Shown here piece after piece: positions 42,370 to 51,566 of a DNA stretch of 64,000 bases (position 1 is its first letter; each line of letters starts with the position of its first letter). The notes beneath the pieces are model-generated. The model made no database searches and was not told where the DNA came from. It saw only the letters and a program-made list of their open reading frames with translations. The stretch spans positions 1 through 64,000 of the forward strand of contig JAHJNJ010000009.1 of the NCBI GenBank assembly GCA_018820925.1, read 5' to 3'. Source of the stretch: Gammaproteobacteria bacterium. GTDB lineage: Bacteria; Pseudomonadota; Gammaproteobacteria; Burkholderiales; Gallionellaceae. The position numbers were made by a program, and so were the translations under genes.

Positions 42370-43884
42370 ATAAATATAAGCAGTGAGCAGCACCGACGCG
42401 GCCAACAAAAGCGCAATGACCGATAACCAGGCATTGCGCTTTTTTTGCTGAATCAGCATCTCGAGCAGCAATGGCGACAACTGCGTGGCGAGATCATCCT
42501 TCAAACGCTGGTGCAGAAGCCGCGGCAGTTGCGGCAGCAGGGTGGCATAGCGCGGCGCTTCGGTGCGCAGCGCTTTGATAAAACCGCGCCAGCCGACCTG
42601 CTCGCTCATCCAGCGCTCCAGCCAGGGTTTGGCCGTCTTCCACAAGTCAAGTTCGGGATCGAGCTGCAAACCGAGACCTTCGATATTAAGCAAAGTCTTT
42701 TGCAGCAACACCAATTGCGGCTGGATCTCGATGCCGAAACGGCGCGATGTCTGGAACAGGCGCAGCAGCACCTTGCCGAACGAAACCTCGCGCAGCGGCT
42801 TGTCGAAAATCGGCTCGCACACCGAGCGGATCGCTGCCTCAAACTCATCCACACGTGTATCGGCTGGCGCCCAGCCGGACTCGATGTGCAATTCGGCCAC
42901 GCGTTTGTAATCGCGGTTGAAAAAAGCGATGAAATTTTGCGCCAGATAATTTTTGTCGGTATCGGTGAGCGTACCCACAATGCCAAAGTCCATCGCCACA
43001 TAGCGTCCGTCGCGTGTCACCAGAATGTTGCCGGGGTGCATGTCGGCGTGAAAAAAACCGTCGCGGAAAACCTGTGTATAAAAAATCTCGACGCCGTTGG
43101 CAGCCAGCTTGGTCAGGTCGACACCCGCCGCGCGCAAACCGGCGATGTTGCTGATGGGCAGGCCGTGCATGCGCTCCATCACCATCACCCGCTCGGAACA
43201 CCAATCCCAATAAACCTCGGGCACCAGCAGCAATTTGGCGTCGGCAAAATTGCGCCGCAACTGGCTGGCATTGGACGACTCGCGCATCATGTCGAGCTCG
43301 TCGTGCAGATACTTTTCAAACTCGGCGACCACCAGCCGCGGTTTCAAGCGCTTGCCGTCCGACCACCAGCGCTCGATCAGCCCGGCACAAATCTGCAGCA
43401 GTGCCACATCATGGTCGATCACGCGCAGGATGCCCGGACGCAGGATTTTCACCGCAGCCTCGCGCCCGTCCGGCAACACGGCAAAATGCACCTGCGCAAC
43501 CGAAGCGCTGGCCACAGGCGTTTCGTCGAATTCGGCAAACACTTCATGCAGCGGTTTGCCAAAAGCCTCTTCCAGTAACGAGACCGCCAGGGCAGAAGAA
43601 AAAGGCGGAACCTGATCCTGCAGCCTGGCCAACTCGTCGGCGATGTCGGTGGGAATCAGGTCGCGGCGCGTGGAAAGCATCTGGCCAAACTTGACGAAGA
43701 TGGGCCCCAGCGTCTCCAGTGCCAGACGCAACCGTTCGGCGCGCGGGCGCGAAACATCGCGGAAAAACAAAAGCAGGTTAAGCGGTCGCAGCAACCAGCT
43801 GGTCCGTTCGTGCGCCAGCAAAAATTCGTCCAGACCGAACCGCAGAACGACGAAAATAATCTTGAGCAATCGTAGGAAACGCAT
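42361..43884 (-). CDS. ubiB: ubiquinone biosynthesis kinase-like protein UbiB
   Basis: Atypical kinase/ATPase (ADCK/UbiB family) needed for coenzyme Q synthesis at the membrane. The 507-residue protein has the KxGQ motif in [19 protein letters not shown] near residue 62, the alanine-rich loop [11 protein letters not shown] near 125, [10 protein letters not shown] near 287 and DFGIVGTL near 305. Two C-terminal hydrophobic segments follow (ending [21 protein letters not shown]). The ATG at 43884 is preferred over a GTG one codon earlier. ubiE, another quinone gene, lies 3 kb upstream on the same strand. It is convergent with the orphan parA. Confidence 0.95.
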   Translation of the reverse strand: MRFLRLLKIIFVVLRFGLDEFLLAHERTSWLLRPLNLLLFFRDVSRPRAERLRLALETLGPIFVKFGQMLSTRRDLIPTDIADELARLQDQVPPFSSALAVSLLEEAFGKPLHEVFAEFDETPVASASVAQVHFAVLPDGREAAVKILRPGILRVIDHDVALLQICAGLIERWWSDGKRLKPRLVVAEFEKYLHDELDMMRESSNASQLRRNFADAKLLLVPEVYWDWCSERVMVMERMHGLPISNIAGLRAAGVDLTKLAANGVEIFYTQVFRDGFFHADMHPGNILVTRDGRYVAMDFGIVGTLTDTDKNYLAQNFIAFFNRDYKRVAELHIESGWAPADTRVDEFEAAIRSVCEPIFDKPLREVSFGKVLLRLFQTSRRFGIEIQPQLVLLQKTLLNIEGLGLQLDPELDLWKTAKPWLERWMSEQVGWRGFIKALRTEAPRYATLLPQLPRLLHQRLKDDLATQLSPLLLEMLIQQKKRNAWLSVIALLLAASVLLTAYIYFV

Positions 43885-43903
43885 CACAAATAGTCGGGCT
43901 AAA

Positions 43904-43932
43904 TAAAAAGGGCACTGGAAAATCCAATGCCC
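43904..43932 (-). terminator. Rho-independent terminator of the Tim44-like gene
   Basis: On the minus strand, GGGCATTGG (43932-43924), the loop ATTTT and CCAGTGCCC (43918-43910) form a 9-bp stem with one G-T pair, followed by TTTTTATTT. It starts 22 bases after the stop at 43955, so the gene is insulated from ubiB. Confidence 0.85.
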
Positions 43933-43954
43933 TCTAGTTTACTTGAGAAAGTGC

Positions 43955-44794
43955 CTAAACTTGCTGAATTCCGGCCAGAAGCCAAACGGACTTGTCGTCC
44001 TTCAGGTTTTTCTGCACGTGCCAAATCTCTTCAAAGCTTTCAGGGGTGCCGTTGTTCTCGCGCAACTGGCCGCTCAAGCGCACACTGGCGATGGCGAAAT
44101 CATTTTCGGTATTTACTTCCAGCAAATCCGCATTAACAGCAACCACATCCGTCTGTTGCGGGGCATCGCCGCGTTCCTGCAACTGCATCGAGACTTCGGC
44201 GAACATTTCCGGCGTGGTGTATTCGCGGATATCGTTCAGGTCCTTGCGGTCGTTGGCGGCTTGCAGGCGGATGAATGAAGTCTTGGCGCTGCGCAGGAAG
44301 CTTTCCACCGGGAAGTCGGGGGGGATATTGCCTGCGGCAACGGGGGCAGCCAGACTACCGCCCAACGGTTGCTGCACAGGCTCCTGCACGCCACCATAAG
44401 GAGCGCCCGCTCCGGCGTACTGCATCGCGGGTTGCTGCTTGCGGCGGAACATCGAAATCACGAACATCACTGCAACCATGGCCAGGATGATCATCAGGAT
44501 CGAGCCCATGCCGCCACCCAAACCAGAACCGGCAAACAAGGCGCCCAAACCGGCGCCGATGGCCAGACCGGCCAGGGGACCCAGCCAGCGGTTGCCAGCA
44601 GGTTGCGGTGTTGCCGCAGGTTGTGCCGGGGTGCCAGGCGCCGGTGCGGCGGCGGGAGCTTTCTGTACAGGAGCGCTCAGCGTGCGTTGTTTGCCGAAGC
44701 TGCTGCCACCGCCGAAACGCCGGGCTTCTGCATTCGCGGCGAACAGGGAAAGACTGGTCAAAACAACAATAAACAAAAATGCAAAGCGCTTCAT
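43955..44794 (-). CDS. Tim44-like domain protein
   Basis: A 279-residue protein. The signal peptide is MKRFAFLFIVVLTSLSLFAA, then comes a low-complexity Pro/Ala region (about 42-70). Two glycine-rich hydrophobic segments follow (GPLAGLAIGAGLGALFAG and SILMIILAMVAVMFVISMF), and then a C-terminal Tim44-like domain (about 160-279, from SFLRSAKTSFIRLQAANDRKD to the end). Bacterial proteins of this family are membrane-attached with unknown function, distantly related to mitochondrial import factor Tim44. GAGGAATCAC precedes the ATG, and a terminator follows. Confidence 0.85.
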   Translation of the reverse strand: MKRFAFLFIVVLTSLSLFAANAEARRFGGGSSFGKQRTLSAPVQKAPAAAPAPGTPAQPAATPQPAGNRWLGPLAGLAIGAGLGALFAGSGLGGGMGSILMIILAMVAVMFVISMFRRKQQPAMQYAGAGAPYGGVQEPVQQPLGGSLAAPVAAGNIPPDFPVESFLRSAKTSFIRLQAANDRKDLNDIREYTTPEMFAEVSMQLQERGDAPQQTDVVAVNADLLEVNTENDFAIASVRLSGQLRENNGTPESFEEIWHVQKNLKDDKSVWLLAGIQQV

Positions 44795-44895
44795 GTGATT
44801 CCTCAGTGGTTGATTTCATCTTGGCAAATTCAAAACGGCGCGCAGTATAGCACCGGTATTCCGGATGCTACGCGCGGCAGATTACAGTTACGCGA

Positions 44896-45270
44896 TCAGG
44901 GTGTTACGAGCTTCACATCGGTGACAAAATACGCAGTGTCACCGAAACACGAAATGGGCAAGCCCCGGTGTTCCTCGTAAACCAATGCGATGCGCTGCCC
45001 GACATGCCGGTTGATTTTGTCAGCCACCGCATCGTCGCGCACCGAGAACAGGAATTTCTCGGGCGCGGCACCGGGCAATGCCACCAGAGAAAGTTCCCCC
45101 TCCCAGGTTTTACACAGCCAGCCTTTTTTCGACAGTTTCTGCATAAACCCGGCGCGTTCGCCTTCCGAATAGCTCCAGTGCAAAGCCAGCCAGAGATACC
45201 CGGCAAAAACGACCGATACGACAACGACAAAACCGAGGGTTGCAGTCAGAATGCTTCTTGGCAGCAGCAT
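44896..45270 (-). CDS. conserved hypothetical protein with N-terminal membrane anchor
   Basis: A 124-residue protein. The N terminus (LTATLGFVVVVSVVFAGYLWLAL) is a single membrane anchor or uncleaved signal. The C-terminal part, about residues 33-124, includes WLCKTWEGELSLVALPG and FLFSVRDDAVADKI and looks like a small periplasmic beta domain. Proteins of this type occur widely in Betaproteobacteria and are sometimes mislabelled as 6-phosphogluconate dehydrogenases; no dehydrogenase motif is present. I assign no function. Confidence 0.75.
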   Translation of the reverse strand: MLLPRSILTATLGFVVVVSVVFAGYLWLALHWSYSEGERAGFMQKLSKKGWLCKTWEGELSLVALPGAAPEKFLFSVRDDAVADKINRHVGQRIALVYEEHRGLPISCFGDTAYFVTDVKLVTP

Positions 45271-45378
45271 GATGAGGTCCTAATAAATGAGAGGAGAAAC
45301 GAAATCGATTATAGACCAGCGGCAAATTGTGAAAGCGCCCTTACGGCGGGGGAGGAAGCAGGCTTAAATCAATGCACT

Positions 45379-46005
45379 TCAAAATGGAGCTGCACTGACA
45401 AAACGCAGGGGCGCGCCCGTTACTGGGTGAAATAAATCCAGACTCATGGCGTGCAGCATCAATCGCGGTGCGCTGGCTTCATCGCCATATAACGCATCAC
45501 CCAATATGGGATGTCCGATGGCCGCCATGTGAACGCGCAACTGGTGGGTACGTCCGGTGACGGGTTCCAGTTCCACTCGAGAATTGCCAGCATCAAATCC
45601 CAACAAGCGATAGTGCGTAAGCGAGGGCTTGCCCCGTCCAGCATCAATCTTCTGCAGGGGCCGGTTAGGCCAATCCGCAGCAATGGGCAGATTCACTTCC
45701 CCGGTCACTGGTTCCAGTTTCCCGCCTACCACGGCCACATAACGTTTTTCGACTTCGCGATCCTGGAACACGAGCGACAGGCGCTTTTGCATCTCGGCTC
45801 CGCGCGCAAACAGCATCAAGCCTGAAGTCGACATATCCAGTCGATGTACGATCAGCGCATCGGGAAAATCATGCTGCAGTCGCGCAGAAAGACAATCCTG
45901 CTTGTCTGCGCCGCGCCCCGGCACAGCCAGCAATCCGGCGGGCTTGCTGACCACCAGCAAATACTCATCCTGGTAAATCAGATCAAGGGGACTATTGCTG
46001 GTCAT
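45379..46005 (-). CDS. RluA-family pseudouridine synthase
   Basis: Isomerises uridine to pseudouridine in RNA. The 208-residue protein has the catalytic Asp in HRLDMSTSGLMLFAR near residue 56 and EPVTGRTHQLRVHMAAIGHPI near 150, the RluA-family hallmarks. It lacks an N-terminal S4 domain, which fits the RluA (23S U746 / tRNA U32) or TruC subgroup. The start at ATG 46005 gives MTSNSPLDLIYQDEYLLV, a normal family N terminus. It overlaps the next small gene by 14 bases. The exact target site is uncertain. Confidence 0.9.
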   Translation of the reverse strand: MTSNSPLDLIYQDEYLLVVSKPAGLLAVPGRGADKQDCLSARLQHDFPDALIVHRLDMSTSGLMLFARGAEMQKRLSLVFQDREVEKRYVAVVGGKLEPVTGEVNLPIAADWPNRPLQKIDAGRGKPSLTHYRLLGFDAGNSRVELEPVTGRTHQLRVHMAAIGHPILGDALYGDEASAPRLMLHAMSLDLFHPVTGAPLRFVSAAPF

Positions 46006-46186
46006 CGCCCACAGAAGGCGGTTCTGTTGTCTGATTTTGCGGCGTCTTTTTGGGCCGGTTTTTGCTCGGATCGGCAAAACGGAAACGACCAGCCAGCACG
46101 CAACCCTTCATGCCGATGTCGCAGGGCTTATTCAGCACCTTCTGGCACTTCCCATCGACCTCATGCGGACAACCCCAGCCACTCAT
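45992..46186 (-). CDS. small cysteine-rich conserved protein
   Basis: A 64-residue protein with four Cys (CPHEVDGKCQ, CDIGMKGC) in the first 30 residues, followed by FRFADPSKNRPKK and a polar tail. The Cys spacing suggests a zinc or iron-sulphur site. I have the impression that proteins of this pattern are common in Betaproteobacteria beside rluA-type genes, but no function is known to me. It lies 3 bases after the PhnA/YjdM gene. Confidence 0.7.
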   Translation of the reverse strand: MSGWGCPHEVDGKCQKVLNKPCDIGMKGCVLAGRFRFADPSKNRPKKTPQNQTTEPPSVGDDQQ

Positions 46187-46189
46187 CGC

Positions 46190-46531
46190 TTAAGCCTTCT
46201 TAACAAACTCGGTCTTCAGCGACATTGGGCCGATGCCGTCGATCTTGCAGTCGATGTCATGGTCGCCATCCACCAGGCGTATGTTCTTCACCTTGGTGCC
46301 GACCTTCACCACTGAAGACGAGCCCTTGACCTTCAGGTCCTTGATCACCGTGACCGAGTCGCCATCCACCAGCACGTTGCCGAAAGCATCCTTGAACACC
46401 TTCGCCTGCTCGCCAATTTCGGCGGGCGCATCTTTCGGCCATTCATGCGCGCACTCGGGGCAGACATAGTTGCTGCCATCCTCGTAGGTAAATTCGGAAC
46501 TGCATTTCGGGCATTTGGGTAAAGCGGTCAT
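46190..46531 (-). CDS. yjdM: PhnA/YjdM family zinc-ribbon protein
   Basis: A 113-residue protein. The N-terminal zinc ribbon is [21 protein letters not shown] (first Cys near residue 7). The C-terminal PhnA domain has [17 protein letters not shown] near residue 55 and [12 protein letters not shown] near 90. Despite the old name, this family is not required for phosphonate breakdown and its role is unclear. The ATG at 46531 opens directly on the ribbon; eight upstream codons in frame are not used. Confidence 0.92.
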   Translation of the reverse strand: MTALPKCPKCSSEFTYEDGSNYVCPECAHEWPKDAPAEIGEQAKVFKDAFGNVLVDGDSVTVIKDLKVKGSSSVVKVGTKVKNIRLVDGDHDIDCKIDGIGPMSLKTEFVKKA

Positions 46532-46612
46532 GAATAATTCCTGAACTGTTGACAATATTGAATAATATGCATGAACGAAACCGTGGAAAACATGGGTCAG
46601 CGGTGAAAGAAA

Positions 46613-47158
46613 TTAAAAGGGTACTCTGGCGTAACGCCTGGACACCAGCTGTACGATCTGCTTTCCAATGGCAACTGTGTCTTCGAAGAGACTCAGTACT
46701 TCATCATAATCTGCAATCGCTGCCAAAGGGTCAACCGAGGCCGGATCCAGTTTTTCAAAGCGCTCCATATCTTCGAGGATGGAATTAGCTTGCGCGTAGA
46801 ACCGTGTAACCAGCTCCGATAGCGGAAGTCTCAGAATTCCGACTTGACCAACGTGCGCTTCGAAGACGCTGAAGTAATTTTTTCGGGCCCTGAAATGATA
46901 AGCCTGGAACTTGCCGGTAGCCTCGGTTTGGGCTTTTGCCGCGCGAATCCCTTCAATGTAACCGCGCTTTTCGAATATTTCCAGGAGCGCCTGTATTTCA
47001 CCCTGCAACGCCAGCGCCAGCGTGCGCCTTGACTTGCGCTCCCGGGCAATTTCAAGCCAGGTATTGCTGGCGAAGCCGCCAATCGCGACGAGCAAACCGC
47101 CGATGACTACGCTAATCAGAGGCAGGTAATCCTTAAGCGTCAAAGCGTCATTTCCCAC
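46613..47158 (-). CDS. hypothetical membrane-anchored protein
   Basis: A 181-residue protein starting at a GTG. One N-terminal hydrophobic segment (YLPLISVVIGGLLVAIGGFA, residues 11-30) is followed by a basic stretch and a long helical cytoplasmic region without motifs that I recognise. AGGGAAACGTACATC precedes the start. It stands alone between yjdM and ubiE, and I see no operon link. Possibly strain-specific. Confidence 0.6.
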   Translation of the reverse strand: MGNDALTLKDYLPLISVVIGGLLVAIGGFASNTWLEIARERKSRRTLALALQGEIQALLEIFEKRGYIEGIRAAKAQTEATGKFQAYHFRARKNYFSVFEAHVGQVGILRLPLSELVTRFYAQANSILEDMERFEKLDPASVDPLAAIADYDEVLSLFEDTVAIGKQIVQLVSRRYARVPF

Positions 47159-47203
47159 GATGTACGTTTCCCTGTATTCCAGACTGGAGAAAAATTCACA
47201 CGG

Positions 47204-47935
47204 TTACAGTTTATATCCCCGGTGCACCGCCACCACCCCGCCCGTCATATTGAAGTACTCGACGCGTTCCAGCCCGGCATCGAGCATCATCTGCTTCAAC
47301 TCCTCCTGCCCCGGATGCATGCGGATGGACTCGGCCAGGTAGCGATAGCTGTCGGCGTCGTTGGCAATGATTTCGCCCATCCTTGGCAGCAGTTTGAAGG
47401 AATAAAGGTCGTACATCTTCTCCAGTGGCTTGGCGACTTTGGAAAACTCCAGCACGATCACACGCCCGCCCGGTTTGAGCACGCGACGCATTTCGCGCAG
47501 CGCGGCATCCTTGTGGGTGACGTTGCGCAGGCCGAAGGCGATGCTCACGCAATCGAAATAGTTGTCGGGGAAGGGCAGTTTCTCGGCATCGCATTGCGCG
47601 GTGGGCGTGGGTTTGCCTTCGTCCAGCAGGCGGTCGCGGCCGACGCGCAGCATGGCGTTGTTGATGTCGGTGAGCACAACCTGGCCGCTGCGGCCGACCT
47701 TGTCCAGGAACAAACGCGAGATATCGCCGGAGCCACCCGCGATATCCAGCACGCGCTGGCCTTCGTGCACATTGGCCAGACCGACCGCAAAGCGCTTCCA
47801 GATGCGGTGCAAGCCGACCGACATCAGGTCGTTCATGATGTCGTATTTGCTGGCGACGGAAGTGAAGACGCCCGCGACCTTTTTGGCTTTCTCAGTTTCG
47901 TCTACGGTTTCGAAACCAAAATGGGTTTTTGCCAT
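47204..47935 (-). CDS. ubiE: ubiquinone/menaquinone C-methyltransferase UbiE
   Basis: SAM-dependent C-methyltransferase of the quinone ring. The 243-residue protein has [18 protein letters not shown] near residue 62, [21 protein letters not shown] near 125 and [14 protein letters not shown] near 155, the UbiE/COQ5 signatures. GGAGTTGCAAC precedes the ATG. It is encoded on the same strand as ubiB; DUF971 lies 66 bases upstream, across a repeat fragment. Confidence 0.96.
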   Translation of the reverse strand: MAKTHFGFETVDETEKAKKVAGVFTSVASKYDIMNDLMSVGLHRIWKRFAVGLANVHEGQRVLDIAGGSGDISRLFLDKVGRSGQVVLTDINNAMLRVGRDRLLDEGKPTPTAQCDAEKLPFPDNYFDCVSIAFGLRNVTHKDAALREMRRVLKPGGRVIVLEFSKVAKPLEKMYDLYSFKLLPRMGEIIANDADSYRYLAESIRMHPGQEELKQMMLDAGLERVEYFNMTGGVVAVHRGYKL

Positions 47936-47970
47936 GTTGCAACTCCTTTGTTTGCTGTGTCCACCCTTAA

Positions 47971-47988
47971 CAGGCTCAGGGCGAACGG
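47971..47988. repeat. fragment of a dispersed GGCTCAGGGCGAACGG-type repeat
   Basis: CAGGCTCAGGGCGAACGG in the ubiE-DUF971 gap matches a short intergenic repeat that I recall from many proteobacterial genomes. Its partner arm is missing here. A related element occurs at 52447-52547. Confidence 0.35.
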
Positions 47989-48001
47989 ATAATTGTCAGG
48001 C

Positions 48002-48349
48002 TTAGTCGCGCGATGCGCCGGCAGCTTCCAGTTTGGTCAGGTAATCGTGCCACATGGCATCGTGGTACTTGCCCAATTCATACAGATATTCCCATGTGTA
48101 CAGCCCGCTGTCATGGCCGTCGTCGAATACCAGCTTGAGCGCATAGCTTCCTGCGGGTTCGATTTCGGTGAGTACTACGTTGCGCTTGCCGACTTGCAGC
48201 GTTTCCTGTCCCGGGCCGTGGCCGCGCACCTCGGCGGAGGGCGAATATACGCGCAAGAATTCGAATGGCAGCTTGTAGTGCGAGCCGTCATCAAAAGCGA
48301 TTTCCAGCATTCTGGATTGCTGGTGCAGGGTGATTTCGGTAGGTGTCAT
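48002..48349 (-). CDS. DUF971 (GBBH-like N-terminal domain) protein
   Basis: A 115-residue protein with the DUF971 core: LEIAFDDGSHYKLPFEFLRV then SPSAEVRGHG near residue 35, and KLVFDDGHDSGLYTWEYLYELG near 75. The domain is shared with gamma-butyrobetaine hydroxylases and iron-sulphur assembly accessory proteins, but the stand-alone form has no settled function. The ATG at 48349 overlaps the rfaE2 stop by 4 bases; 26 upstream codons in frame are rejected. Confidence 0.9.
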   Translation of the reverse strand: MTPTEITLHQQSRMLEIAFDDGSHYKLPFEFLRVYSPSAEVRGHGPGQETLQVGKRNVVLTEIEPAGSYALKLVFDDGHDSGLYTWEYLYELGKYHDAMWHDYLTKLEAAGASRD

Positions 48350-48834
48350 AGCGATCTGATCTTCTTCAATAATGCGGTGGTAGAACGTTCGTGCAGGAAG
48401 GGAATGCTGTGCACGGTGCCGCCCCAAATTTTAACTTCCTTGCTGCCGACAATGTCCGCAGGTTTCCAGTCACCGCCTTTGGCCAGCACATCAGGCTTGC
48501 AGGCGAGGATGAGGTTGAGTGGCGTGTCTTCGTCGAATTTGACCACCAAGCTCACCGACTCCAGCGCGGCCAGCACGGCCATGCGGTCCTGTTCGGCGTT
48601 GATGGGGCGGTCGTCGCCCTTGCCCTGGCGCCTGACCGAAGCATCGCTGTTCACGCCAACAATGAGCGAGAAGCCGAGCGCACGCGCCTGGGCCAGATAG
48701 GTAACATGGCCGCGATGCAGCACGTCGAAACAGCCGTTGGTAAAAACCAGCGGACGCGGCAGCAGCGCGACCTTCGCGGCCAGTTGTTCAGCCGTGCAAA
48801 TCTTGTCTTCAAAGGCGGGATTGGGATATTTCAA
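48346..48834 (-). CDS. rfaE2: D-glycero-beta-D-manno-heptose 1-phosphate adenylyltransferase
   Basis: Makes ADP-heptose precursor for the LPS inner core. The 162-residue protein is the nucleotidyltransferase half of HldE, with the HxGH motif in TNGCFDVLHRGHVTYLAQARALG near residue 32 and the later signature near 150 (HERSTTALLKKI). The kinase half is not fused, so rfaE1 must be elsewhere. The frame starts with TTG at 48834, one base after the dolP stop; no ATG is available. It lies close to diaA/gmhA, another possible heptose gene. Confidence 0.93.
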   Translation of the reverse strand: MKYPNPAFEDKICTAEQLAAKVALLPRPLVFTNGCFDVLHRGHVTYLAQARALGFSLIVGVNSDASVRRQGKGDDRPINAEQDRMAVLAALESVSLVVKFDEDTPLNLILACKPDVLAKGGDWKPADIVGSKEVKIWGGTVHSIPFLHERSTTALLKKIRSL

Positions 48835-48835
48835 T

Positions 48836-49404
48836 TTAGTCTATGTACTCGAAAACGCGGACTACTTTCTGTACGCCCGCGGTGGTGCTGGCAATTTCCG
48901 ATGCCGCATCGGCTTCCGCGCGGGTGACCAGGCCCATCAGATAGACCACGCTGTTTTCAGTAACAACCTTTACGTGGTCGGCTTTGAACGCGGTACTCTT
49001 GACGAAGCGCATCTTGACGTTGGCGGTAATGCGCGTGTCGGTGCTGGCAGCACCGAGGCCGGCGGTGGCGCCCACGACCAGTTCGTTGGCGATGCCTTTT
49101 ACATTGGGAACGGCGCCGATGATGCGCTCGATGTCCATCTTTGCCGACTCATTCGCCACCGACCCGGTCACAAGCGCGAAACGGTTATAGGCGGTCACGC
49201 TGGCGTGGGCGGTATCCTTGTATTTCTCGTCGACGCGTTGTTGCGCTTTGCTTTCGATGGTGTCGTCCTCGATCATCGTGCCAGCGCTGCGCCGGTCCGA
49301 TGTCGTCATCATCACGCCGGTGCCTACACCGGCAGCGACGACGGGCGCAACACAGCCTTGCAGCAGGCCAATGGACGCGAACAACAGCACCAGCGAATAA
49401 CGCA

Positions 49405-49405
<1 letters not shown>
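48836..49405 (-). CDS. dolP: outer-membrane lipoprotein with two BON domains (DolP/YraP-like)
   Basis: A 189-residue lipoprotein. The signal sequence ends in the lipobox LLQGC (Cys near residue 17). Two BON domains follow at about residues 45-110 and 120-188, matching E. coli DolP, which supports outer-membrane integrity and BAM function. The ATG at 49405 overlaps the diaA stop (TAATG). The order lpoA-yraN-diaA-dolP, divergent from rsmI, is the same as in E. coli. Confidence 0.92.
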
Positions 49406-50034
<629 letters not shown>

Positions 50035-50370
50035 TTAAAGCTCGAAAGCATTTTTGAGCCACTCGATGTTTTCTGCCGCATCCAGCAGTAGGGCATCGAA
50101 CCGGCAGGGCGGAATACGCGGCAGCGAGGCAAGGTAATGCTGGGCGGTCAGGATCAGGCGTTGCTGCTTGCGCGCGTCGATACTGGCGGCCGCACCGCCG
50201 AAATGGTTGCTGCTGCGCTGGCGCACCTCGGCGAAGACCAGGGTTTCCTGATCGCGCAGGATCAGGTCGATTTCCCCGAAGCGGCAGTGGTAATTGATTT
50301 GAACCAGCGTCAGGCCGTGCCGCTGCAAAAACTGCGCAGCGAGTTGTTCGGCCCGGGCGCCGGGCTTCAT
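50035..50370 (-). CDS. yraN: YraN/UPF0102 family endonuclease-like protein
   Basis: A 111-residue protein with the UPF0102 core GEIDLILRDQETLVFAEVRQR near residue 38, the restriction-endonuclease-like D...ExK motif with Arg where Lys is usual (EVRQR). The start at ATG 50370 (MKPGARAEQLAAQFLQRHG) is fixed by the 4-base overlap with the lpoA stop; a much longer upstream frame is antiframe of lpoA. The function is unknown, and the gene is conserved between lpoA and diaA. Confidence 0.92.
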   Translation of the reverse strand: MKPGARAEQLAAQFLQRHGLTLVQINYHCRFGEIDLILRDQETLVFAEVRQRSSNHFGGAAASIDARKQQRLILTAQHYLASLPRIPPCRFDALLLDAAENIEWLKNAFEL

Positions 50371-51566
50371 TGGCCGTACTTGTTGCCCAGCGGGACACCC
50401 ATGCCCTGCTTGATGATTGCGTAGATTGCCTCGCGCTGGAAGGTGTGCCGGGTAAGCGTGATTTTGCCGGTGACACCGTCCAGCGGCAGGGAACGCGACT
50501 CGGCGTGTTTGAAAATCACTTGCAGCAGACGGTATGAATCGATACCCAGGGCGTACAGGCGCTCGAAGTCGGGCGCCAGCGGCGTTGTGGAACGCGGGTA
50601 AATCATCACAGCGGGATGGTCGGGTTGCAGCATCCACGGCATATCGACAAAGCGCACATCGGACAAATCGTAGTTGGTCAGCGTGCGGTTATTGCCTGCA
50701 AATACCTGCGAGGTTGCATAGACCGGCAGCGTGGCGTCGATGTACGGGCGCAGCAAACGGGCCTGGGTTGCCTCGGCAGCCAGGAACACCGAGTTGCCGG
50801 GCGCCAGTGGAAGCTCCCTCAGCGGTGTGGGATCGCCGGCGTAAACGATCTCGGACTGTATGATGCCGCCGGCACGCTGCCATTCATCCGCGAATGCCTG
50901 CGCCAGCCGTTTGGAGAGCGGGGTGTCGGTGGAAACGATGGTTGCGCTGAGCAAACCGGCGGCGGTCGCGCGCTGTGCGCTTTGGCGGGCTTCCGATTCG
51001 GTGGGAAGACCGAAGAAATAAAGACTGTCGGTGCGCTCGTCATCCACCATATTCAACGCCAGTGTCGGGGTAATGAGGTTGGAATTGGCGGCCAGCGCGG
51101 CTACGCCATTGCGAGTGATCGGTCCGGCAATGGCGACCGCTCCGGCATTAACCGCCTGTCGATACAGCGCGACAATCTCCTTGCTTTCGTCGTTGCAAGC
51201 GTAGACGCGCACCGGCAAACCGCTGGTTTCCCTGCTGGCGGCGGCGAAGAAACCCTGCTGAACCGCATCGGCAGCCTTGGCGAAAATGGGCGAATTCAAC
51301 GGCAGCAGCAGCGCGATATGCGGAACGGTCGGTCCCAGGCTGGGCGGGGGCAAAATGGTCGACTCGAAAGGTGGGCCTTCGGGCACAACCCCGGTCTCAG
51401 CGGGCGGCGGCGTTTCAACCGGAGCGGGCGGGGGGGCTTCCTGCGTTGCGGGTGCAGTTTCTGTGGGTGCGGGAGCGGGCGCAGTAGCGCAGCCAAATAC
51501 GCTCACGTATAGTGCGGCGATCAGGAACCAGCGTGACCAACCAAATTTAGAGGCGACAGTTTGCAT
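50367..51566 (-). CDS. lpoA: LpoA-like penicillin-binding protein activator lipoprotein
   Basis: Outer-membrane lipoprotein expected to activate the peptidoglycan synthase PBP1a. The 399-residue protein has a signal with a lipobox-like end VSVFGC (Cys near residue 25) and a Pro/Ala/Glu linker (about 28-75). A periplasmic-binding-protein-like C domain follows (IALLLPLNSPIFAKAADAVQQGF near 85, VAIAGPITRNGVAAL near 140). The N-terminal TPR domain of E. coli LpoA is absent, as is common outside Gammaproteobacteria. The ATG at 51566 overlaps the divergent rsmI start by 6 bases. Confidence 0.9.
   Translation of the reverse strand: MQTVASKFGWSRWFLIAALYVSVFGCATAPAPAPTETAPATQEAPPPAPVETPPPAETGVVPEGPPFESTILPPPSLGPTVPHIALLLPLNSPIFAKAADAVQQGFFAAASRETSGLPVRVYACNDESKEIVALYRQAVNAGAVAIAGPITRNGVAALAANSNLITPTLALNMVDDERTDSLYFFGLPTESEARQSAQRATAAGLLSATIVSTDTPLSKRLAQAFADEWQRAGGIIQSEIVYAGDPTPLRELPLAPGNSVFLAAEATQARLLRPYIDATLPVYATSQVFAGNNRTLTNYDLSDVRFVDMPWMLQPDHPAVMIYPRSTTPLAPDFERLYALGIDSYRLLQVIFKHAESRSLPLDGVTGKITLTRHTFQREAIYAIIKQGMGVPLGNKYGQ

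Noticed and set aside
42445-43578. Plus-strand frame of 377 codons opposite ubiB
   Set aside because: Antisense of ubiB; the UbiB motifs on the minus strand decide.
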